A stretch of DNA of 40,369 nt, taken from a virus. The stretch is taken from positions 1 to 40,369 of IMG/VR virus record IMGVR_UViG_3300027706_000026. One strand, 5' to 3'. Shown here one piece after another: positions 38,351 through 40,369 of the stretch (positions are counted from its first letter, which is position 1; every line of letters starts with the position of its first letter). The translations under genes and the position numbers were made by a program. Under the pieces are notes generated by a model. That model was not told where the DNA came from. It searched no databases and worked only from the letters and a program-made list of their open reading frames with translations.

Positions 38351-38805
38351 CCTCCCTCGATGGGCGCGGCCATCGCCGCGCGAAAAGCCGCCCAGTTCCC
38401 GTCGACTGGCTCGGCAACGCCGACCGCATCGTGGCCGGGAGAAAATCTCTCGAGCTCCACGGTTACGCAGGCCAGATCCTTGGCGATGAAGCCGAAGAGG
38501 CCCATGAGCGCCAGCACCGCCTCTGGGCTGGGCAGAGAGCCGGGCCGGTGACGCGAAACGGTCATCAGACGGCAGACGATGCCGGGCCGGACCTCCTCAT
38601 GCGAATAGCAGCAGCGGAAGCCGACAGGGATCTCGAGCTCCAGATGCCGGTTGCGATTGCGCAGCGCGTCGGTGACGCGACCATCGCGCATGGCCGCGAG
38701 CAGCGCCCGACGCGTGCTGTAGCTGGTAACGTCGCGCGCGGCGGCCGCCGCGATCTCGCGCGCCTGCCGCTCGATTTCGGGAGTGATCAGGAGAGCCCGG
38801 CCCAG
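38341..38805 (-). CDS. Hypothetical phage protein with proposed CTG start
   Basis: The frame has no ATG, GTG or TTG before 38691, yet protein-like sequence continues upstream (LGRALLITPEIERQAREI and so on) to the ATPase stop. AGGAGG (minus strand, 38811-38816) overlaps that TAG stop and lies five bases from CTG at 38805-38803, so initiation at CTG giving 154 residues is proposed. The second part is RCCYSHEEVRPGIVCRLMTVSRH with several Cys/His. The alternative is a 116-residue protein from ATG 38691, or readthrough of the TAG. Function unknown. Confidence 0.5.
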   Translation of the reverse strand: MGRALLITPEIERQAREIAAAAARDVTSYSTRRALLAAMRDGRVTDALRNRNRHLELEIPVGFRCCYSHEEVRPGIVCRLMTVSRHRPGSLPSPEAVLALMGLFGFIAKDLACVTVELERFSPGHDAVGVAEPVDGNWAAFRAAMAAPIEGGCL

Positions 38806-38814
38806 CCGCGCCTC

Positions 38815-40369
38815 CTAGAGAAAGAGGAGGTCGGTCGCGACCACGCTGCCACGCGCCGGATAACCGGCGAAGCCGAGCGTATGCAGCCGGCCGAGCGCGT
38901 TGGTGAACCCCTTGGAGTTGAGATGCCCATAGCCGGCCGCGGCCGCGATCTCCTCGCGCGGGACGGCTTGGGGATAGCGTTCGACCAGCGCGCGGATGAT
39001 CCGACCTTCGGCGCCGCCGAGCAATGACGCGATGCGCCGCTGGAGCGCCTCGCTGGTCAGCGGCGCCTCGGTGAACTCGGCGGCGCGCATTCCATCGTCG
39101 GTGAGCGCGACCTTGCCTCGCTCGGGATAAGAGATAAGCCCGGCCGAGCTCAACGCGCCGAGTCCGTTGGTAAAGCCCTTCGAGTTGAGATGGCCGTATC
39201 CGGCGAGGAAGGCTGCGAGCACGCGCGGCGCGCGGTCGACGCCGAGCGCACGGAGCTCGGCGAGGCCGTCGAGGATGCGCTGCTGCGGTCCCGGCAAGGC
39301 GCCGCTGCAGACATTGGTGCGCCCGGCGGGAGTCGAACCCGCCGCCTCCCGGCTCGGAACCGGGCGCTCTCTCCGCTGAGCTATGGGCGCAGGCGAGGTC
39401 GGTGGCACGCGGCCAATGTCGAGCGACCGCGCCAGGATCTTCTGAGCCGTGGCGGCGCTCTGGCGGATCTGCTCGAAAAGCGGCGCCGCTTCGTCGATCG
39501 CCACGCGCTGCTGCGCCAGCATATGGGCGACGGCCTCTTTCAGCCCGTCGCGCCGGCCGGCCTCCACGCCGGAGAGATAAGCCGCGTCGCGATCGGCCTT
39601 GGCCTTGACCGGATCGGCACTACCCTTGGCGAGCGCGCGCTCGAGCTCGGCGACGCGCTGCCGGAGGCGCTTCGGGTCGTTGGCTTCGGCCTCCTTCGCG
39701 ACGCTCGCGAGCCGTCCCTTCAGCGCCTCGATGTTGAGTGGCTTGAGCTCGGCCTCGTGACGTTTCTCGCCGCGCTTGGGCGTCGCCGAGCTATCGAAGG
39801 TCGATTTGGCGGGGAAGGACACGGTCTCAAGGATGCCGCGGCCGGGGACCCAGACGACGCCATGGCCCACTTGCATGGCGGGCAGCGAGTCCTTGATCGC
39901 CTTCCCCTGCTCCTTGTCGGCCTGGCCCTCGATCCAGGCGTCGATCGCGTCGCGGTCTTGGGTCGATGTCAGCTTAAAGGCGATGAGGCCGTCGACTTGG
40001 CTCAGCACATTCTTGTTAATGACCGCGGGCCGCTGCGAGATCACCCACGGGATGAAACCCTTCACGCGGCCGCGGCGCACGATCTGTTCCATGCGGTTGA
40101 GCAAAGTCTCGTCGCCCTTCGGCGGCTTCTGCGGTGCGAAGAGGTCGGCTTCGTCGACGATGAGGTGAAAGGGCTCGCCCGCGGCCTTGCGGAAGATCGT
40201 CTCGAGGAATTCGGTCATGAACTGGCGCTCGGCCGTTTTCGTCCCGAGCTGGCTCAGTTCGACGATGCAGCTCTCCGCCATGGTGACGGCGGTCTCGCCG
40301 ATCAGTGCCCCTGCGCGCTCGTTAAGCGGCAGATCACCGTGCGGGCCGCCGAAGATGACGACGTTGAAC
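38815..40369 (-). CDS. HerA/FtsK-type ATPase, 5' end outside the window
   Basis: A HerA-like ATPase fragment of 517 residues, open to the right edge with FNVVIFGGPHGDLPLNERAGALIGETAVTM before the first ATG (40281), so the P-loop region is outside. Walker B is in FHLIVDEADLFAPQK, and VISQRPAVINKNVLSQVDGLIAFKLTSTQDRDAI matches HerA-family sensor and arginine-finger regions. After a coiled coil (RLASVAKEAEANDPKRLRQRVAELERAL) the linker contains a complete tRNA gene in the same strand. Two winged-helix-like repeats end the protein (AGYGHLNSKGFTNGLG and AGYGHLNSKGFTNALG), about 90 residues apart. Probable role: DNA translocation or processing; a defence or recombination role is possible. Stop TAG overlaps a Shine-Dalgarno for the next gene. 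Confidence 0.75.
   Translation of the reverse strand, partial: FNVVIFGGPHGDLPLNERAGALIGETAVTMAESCIVELSQLGTKTAERQFMTEFLETIFRKAAGEPFHLIVDEADLFAPQKPPKGDETLLNRMEQIVRRGRVKGFIPWVISQRPAVINKNVLSQVDGLIAFKLTSTQDRDAIDAWIEGQADKEQGKAIKDSLPAMQVGHGVVWVPGRGILETVSFPAKSTFDSSATPKRGEKRHEAELKPLNIEALKGRLASVAKEAEANDPKRLRQRVAELERALAKGSADPVKAKADRDAAYLSGVEAGRRDGLKEAVAHMLAQQRVAIDEAAPLFEQIRQSAATAQKILARSLDIGRVPPTSPAPIAQRRERPVPSREAAGSTPAGRTNVCSGALPGPQQRILDGLAELRALGVDRAPRVLAAFLAGYGHLNSKGFTNGLGALSSAGLISYPERGKVALTDDGMRAAEFTEAPLTSEALQRRIASLLGGAEGRIIRALVERYPQAVPREEIAAAAGYGHLNSKGFTNALGRLHTLGFAGYPARGSVVATDLLFL
39315..39390 (-). tRNA. tRNA-Arg(CCG) with encoded CCA, inside the ATPase frame
   Basis: A full 76-base cloverleaf: acceptor GCGCCCA/CGGGCGC (only position 7-66, A-C, mismatched), D arm GCTC/GAGC, anticodon arm CCCGG-TTCCGAG-CCGGG with anticodon CCG, variable AGGCG, T arm GCGGG-TTCGACT-CCCGC, then A73 and encoded CCA. 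It decodes CGG (Arg); A20 and A73 fit arginine identity. It runs in the same direction as the ATPase gene and is read in frame as PIAQRRERPVPSREAAGSTP. Confidence 0.85.

Overview
The window is almost entirely the genome of a temperate, long-tailed (siphovirus-type) phage or prophage. It is GC-rich, with GC-ending codons, ATGA/TGATG gene overlaps and HK97-like structural proteins. That pattern fits an alphaproteobacterial host, most likely Hyphomicrobiales (rhizobia or methylotroph relatives). The host is an inference; no host housekeeping gene is visible. Neither edge shows a clear boundary: the first gene may begin upstream, and the last gene (minus strand) runs off the right end without its N-terminus.

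Layout. 1-2450: small early genes of unknown role plus a HAD-like protein. 2450-3650: a tyrosine integrase (2623-3603) with a perfect 11-7-11 inverted repeat over its start codon, related half-sites upstream and a 42-base compound palindrome just downstream. 3656-5506: a small protein, a Dam-type adenine methylase, a small protein and an HNH nuclease. 5507-5638: a non-coding gap that is the best candidate for a cos site. 5639-13833: DNA packaging and head genes in one direction: small and large terminase, portal, a collagen-like protein, a DUF6527-type protein, a ClpP-like prohead protease, an HK97-fold major capsid protein and a decoration-type protein between two GC hairpins. 13903-18913: an unusual block of probable virion-surface proteins (membrane-anchored or secreted protein, Kelch-like propeller, two beta-rich proteins, a 15-fold Ala/Gly repeat protein). 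18910-32583: connector, stopper, gp10-like, terminator, tail tube, tail assembly chaperones with a -1 frameshift signal, tape measure, tail tip and fibre genes. A minus-strand gene with a signal peptide (28037-28513) interrupts the tail operon and looks like a lysogenic-conversion gene. 32598-36166: a tail-associated protein followed by lysis and peptidase genes (GH24 endolysin, holin-like proteins, papain-like peptidase, small lipoprotein, permuted NlpC/P60 enzyme). 36147-36924: very small genes, including a 40-residue basic peptide.

From 36959 to the right end all genes lie on the minus strand: a HerA-like ATPase, three small genes, then hicA-hicB. The most unusual observation is a complete tRNA-Arg(CCG) gene with encoded CCA (39315-39390) lying in sense orientation inside the ATPase reading frame, with no stop or frameshift. 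The ATPase stop codon is also merged with a strong Shine-Dalgarno that points to a CTG start for the next gene.

No CI/Cro-type repressor, replication initiator, helicase, CRISPR array or insertion sequence was recognised; the lysogeny switch and replication genes probably lie outside the window. Functional names rest on motif recognition by eye, not on database searches.
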